Shown one piece after another: positions 61,416 to 64,000 of a DNA stretch of 64,000 nt. Origin of the DNA: a bacterium. Lineage in GTDB: Bacteria; Armatimonadota; Zipacnadia; Zipacnadales; UBA11051. A program made the translations under genes and the position numbers. Position 1 is the first letter of the stretch. Each line of letters begins with the position of its first letter. The notes beneath the pieces were generated by a model. It worked only from the letters and a program-made list of their open reading frames with translations. It searched no databases and was not told the DNA's origin. The stretch is taken from positions 62,001-126,000 of the forward strand of contig JAUVVY010000005.1 of NCBI GenBank assembly GCA_030604405.1, given 5' to 3'.

Positions 61416-62471
61416 ATGAACGCTCGAAAACGCCTTTCAACGGTATATCGGGGGAGTCTTGCGGACCGCATCCCGTGGGCGCCGATCGTCACAAAGGCGA
61501 CTCTTTCGACTTATCCGGACCGCGTCCAGACAGAAGGCACAATCGCTTTCACCCGCGCTGTTGGCGGTGACGTGCTGTACCGGGGCACGGCTCATCGTAT
61601 TGAGCAGCCGCAGGTTGAGATCGCTCGCCACGCCGAGCGGGACACGCAGGTCACCGAGTATCAGACACCCTTCGGCACGCTTCGGCAAGTGTATCGCTCC
61701 GGCTCTCTCGTGGAACGTCAGATAAAGACCCTCAGCGACTACGAGGCCTTCAGGTTTGTTTACGAAAATCAGCGGTTTGTGCTGGACGAAGACGCTCTGC
61801 GTGAAGCTGAGCACCAGGTCGGGGACGCCGGCATCGTCACAGCAAGCATCGGCCCGACGCCGGTCCAGCGCTTGCTGCAGTTTGAGTTGGGCGTTGAGGG
61901 TTTCGCGTATCACCTGGCCGATTGCCAGCGCGAGCTCGAGGGCCTGATGGCTGTTATGCACGCGAAGAACCTGGAGCTTTACGAGTTGGTAGCTTCCTCC
62001 TCAGCCGAGTTCGTCATGCTGTACGAGAACACTTCCACCACCATGGTCTCACCTGCGATCTATGACTGCTATAGCCTCGAGCACGTACGCGGGTTCGTAG
62101 AGGCCATGCACGCGCAGGGCAAGGTGGCGATCGTACACATGTGCGGCAAGGTCAACCGGTTGCTGCACCTGATCCGCCAGACCGGTCTGGACGCCATTGA
62201 TTGCCTGACGCCGGCGCCGACGGGGGATGTGGACTTTGAAGAGGCATTCGAGATCCTGGGCGATAGTGTGATCATACACGGCTTGCTGGACCCGTCCGAA
62301 TGGACCCACCGTCCTATCGAGGAGATCGAGCGGAACATCCAGGCGCTCCTGACACCAGAGATCCTCAAGCGGCCTTTCGTATTTTGCACTGCTGCAGACG
62401 GCTTGCCGGGAATCCCGATGGAGAAGTTCGAGGCGATTGGCCGCATCATGAGCCGCTACCAGTTTGCTTGA
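61416..62471 (+). CDS. Uroporphyrinogen decarboxylase/MtaA-CmuA family methyltransferase-like protein
   Basis: 351 aa TIM barrel. The zinc-thiolate signature HxCx~80C of MtaA/CmuA corrinoid methyltransferases is met by His 241-Met-Cys 243 (VHMCGKVN) and Cys 324 (FVFCTAADG). Other landmarks: RIPWAPIVTKAT, MLYENTSTTMVSP. Such enzymes move methyl groups between a corrinoid protein and a thiol, or demethylate methoxylated compounds. Haem synthesis is less likely because the neighbours are unrelated. Functionally it could connect to the three MttB genes. Confidence 0.85.
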   Translation: MNARKRLSTVYRGSLADRIPWAPIVTKATLSTYPDRVQTEGTIAFTRAVGGDVLYRGTAHRIEQPQVEIARHAERDTQVTEYQTPFGTLRQVYRSGSLVERQIKTLSDYEAFRFVYENQRFVLDEDALREAEHQVGDAGIVTASIGPTPVQRLLQFELGVEGFAYHLADCQRELEGLMAVMHAKNLELYELVASSSAEFVMLYENTSTTMVSPAIYDCYSLEHVRGFVEAMHAQGKVAIVHMCGKVNRLLHLIRQTGLDAIDCLTPAPTGDVDFEEAFEILGDSVIIHGLLDPSEWTHRPIEEIERNIQALLTPEILKRPFVFCTAADGLPGIPMEKFEAIGRIMSRYQFA

Positions 62472-62596
62472 ACGACCTCAGGTGGGACTTGGCCGCGCCA
62501 GAGGGCCGACAGGACATCTTACCTGATTTGCGCGCGGTACGATCGCACAAGCAAGAGAGAGCCAAAGTGCCCTGACGCGGCGGAAGGGATGTGAAG

Positions 62597-64000
62597 ATGC
62601 CCCGTCTTACATTTACGAGGATTGTCTCGTTAGCGGTCTGCGTTTGTGTAGCGCATTGCAGCGTCGCTGAGGAGTTCACTTATGCGCCGCTGGATGACTT
62701 CGAGGATGCAAGCCCCTGGATTAAGGGAGATCCGAACACCGATCTTGAGCAGAAAGATGCTGCAGTCGTCCCTAATAGTGACTTCGTCAAGCAGGGCAAG
62801 CAGTCGCTGGCATTCATGATCCGCGTGAACTGGACGCCCAGGCCCGGGGAGAAGTACCCCAGGGGCTGGCCGATGATGTCGCGCGGCTTCGACCCGCCGC
62901 AAGACTGGTCGCAGTTTGACAGGGTCTTCTTCTGGCTCTACACCGAGACAGGGGCCTCACTGCCCGAGGACCGCGTCCTGCGCTGTGCGCCGATTCGCGC
63001 TGGTGCAGGAAATGTCGATTGGTACACGCTGCCTGACATCGAGCCGGGCCGCTGGCAGCTCATGTCGGTGCCCTTGGCCGCTGGGACTGATTTCACCCAG
63101 GTTACGGGCTTTACATTTTACGTCGCCGAGGGCTGGTATCGAGACGGCGATGAGATCAATTTCTACGTGGATGACATGCGGCTGGGGCAGCGCACCTGGC
63201 CCGTCTTTCAGAGTTGCTCAGTCACATCGCGCATCTTCCCGCGTGGGAGCAGTGTCGGCGGAGTCGTGGCGATCGAAGGCCCGCCCGAGGGAAGCAGTTT
63301 TTGCTGCACAGTCACTGACACGGGCGGCAGCAGACAGTTCTCTCGCGAGATGCGCATGAGGCACAAGAGTGAACGGTGGCGGCGCTACACCGAGACCCTT
63401 ACACCCGGCGGACACTACGCGACCGCAGAACTCCTTGACAAATCGGGGGAAATACGTGACTCCCGTCGCCAGTATTTCCGCAGCCTGGAGCCGCAGAGGC
63501 GGACTTACCTTTCGCTGATAAGCTTCTACTCGCCGACGCTCGAAAAGGCGACTGCCGAAAGGCTCAGCGTACTCAACGCCTCGGCTTACGCGGGTGTGGC
63601 AATTCCGCTTTGGAGCGGGTACGAGACCGACCCGGTGCCCGAGTATGAAGCTTTACAGCCGCAACTAAAGCTGGTAGGAGAGGCGCTTGAGATTGATCCG
63701 TGGCCGTGGGTCTTCACCAACCGCTTCATCGGCGCTCCGGCGGACGCTCAGAGCCACGCCAGCAAGCATGCCAAGGACCCCGGGTACTTTGAGCGCATCC
63801 CGATTCTCGACCTCGACAATGAGACCGGCGCCCGCGCCGACATGCTGAAGATGTGGCGGATTGCGGTGCGCGCAGCCAGGCAGTGGCGCTCGCCCGGCAT
63901 AGTCCTGGATATGGAGGCATACAATAACTATCGCGCATACAGCGTCGAGTACGTGGCCCAGCAGCGCGGCGAGAGCATCGCGGAGGTTATCGAAAAGTGC
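62597..64000 (+). CDS. Secreted protein with carbohydrate-binding-like N-terminus (cut by window end)
   Basis: At least 468 codons, open at the right edge. MPRLTFTRIVSLAVCVC... followed by CSVA is a signal peptide. Residues ~28-190 (PLDDFEDASPWIKGD, YVDDMRLGQ) have the look of a beta-sandwich CBM-like domain. A linker follows, then what seems to be the start of a barrel (RTYLSLISFYSPTL, IVLDMEAYNNY with a potential catalytic acid pair). GGAAGGG is 8 bases before ATG 62597. 125 bases from the MtaA-like gene and may belong to its operon. Family not identified. Confidence 0.8.
   Translation, partial: MPRLTFTRIVSLAVCVCVAHCSVAEEFTYAPLDDFEDASPWIKGDPNTDLEQKDAAVVPNSDFVKQGKQSLAFMIRVNWTPRPGEKYPRGWPMMSRGFDPPQDWSQFDRVFFWLYTETGASLPEDRVLRCAPIRAGAGNVDWYTLPDIEPGRWQLMSVPLAAGTDFTQVTGFTFYVAEGWYRDGDEINFYVDDMRLGQRTWPVFQSCSVTSRIFPRGSSVGGVVAIEGPPEGSSFCCTVTDTGGSRQFSREMRMRHKSERWRRYTETLTPGGHYATAELLDKSGEIRDSRRQYFRSLEPQRRTYLSLISFYSPTLEKATAERLSVLNASAYAGVAIPLWSGYETDPVPEYEALQPQLKLVGEALEIDPWPWVFTNRFIGAPADAQSHASKHAKDPGYFERIPILDLDNETGARADMLKMWRIAVRAARQWRSPGIVLDMEAYNNYRAYSVEYVAQQRGESIAEVIEKC

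Overview
This is a GC-rich bacterial chromosomal segment with mostly Shine-Dalgarno-led genes packed into short operons. Several things point to an anaerobic or facultative environmental bacterium, probably from a poorly cultivated phylum: three MttB-family methyltransferases, an MtaA/UROD-like protein, a [NiFe] hydrogenase with a MetV-like protein, two sulfatase-fold enzymes, a ceramidase-like hydrolase and dispersed palindromic repeats. I cannot name the phylum. There is no rRNA, tRNA, CRISPR array, transposase or phage gene in view.

Layout: (1) 0.1-7.6 kb, a ketoacyl synthase-like gene with an altered active site, followed by a tightly linked three-gene signalling set (membrane histidine kinase, soluble kinase-like protein, REC-kinase-REC hybrid). 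(2) 7.6-12.2 kb, minus strand: B12-binding radical SAM protein, secreted glycosidase-like protein, sulfatase. (3) 12.6-17.4 kb: a small methyltransferase, then a minus-strand hydrogenase operon (small subunit, large subunit, maturation protease, MetV-like Fe-S/Zn protein). (4) 17.4-20.3 kb: two tandem MttB paralogues. (5) 20.4-25.6 kb: C39/BtrH-like protein, acetyltransferase, Rrf2 regulator, CheW and a soluble chemoreceptor with two Cys-rich PAS domains. (6) 26.4-31.8 kb: a hydroxyacid dehydrogenase, an FAH-family enzyme whose first codons contain a perfect parS palindrome, and a recombining tandem family of HEAT-repeat genes. (7) 32-35.8 kb: sialidase-fold protein, DHDPS/NAL-family aldolase, GMP synthase ATP-PPase-type protein. 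(8) 35.9-44.8 kb, minus strand: a catabolic block (two amidohydrolase-fold proteins, class III aminotransferase, third MttB, two SDRs, cyclase), then a large ECF sigma fusion flanked by copies of an SDR 3' end. (9) 45-55.3 kb: surface-glycan genes: three multi-membrane glycosyltransferase-like proteins, a DegT aminotransferase, Gfo/Idh dehydrogenase, hexapeptide acyltransferase, GT2 and flippase-like protein. The dehydrogenase/aminotransferase/acyltransferase set resembles routes to N-acylated amino sugars. (10) 55.6-64 kb, plus strand: ceramidase-like gene, then a compact operon of deacetylase-like, class IV PLP enzyme, Thr-type alkaline-phosphatase-superfamily enzyme, Gfo/Idh and MtaA/UROD-like protein, ending in a secreted protein cut by the window edge.

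The common theme is one-carbon/methyl-group handling (MttB x3, MtaA-like, MetV-like, hydrogenase) beside breakdown of sulfated, glycosylated or quaternary-amine substrates. No corrinoid carrier protein (MttC/MtaC type) is encoded in the window, so the methyl acceptor must lie elsewhere. The most notable points are the parS site inside a coding region, the Tat-less group-1-like hydrogenase coupled to MetV, the ECF sigma fusion, several paralogues with missing catalytic residues, and the 57-62.5 kb operon of unknown product.
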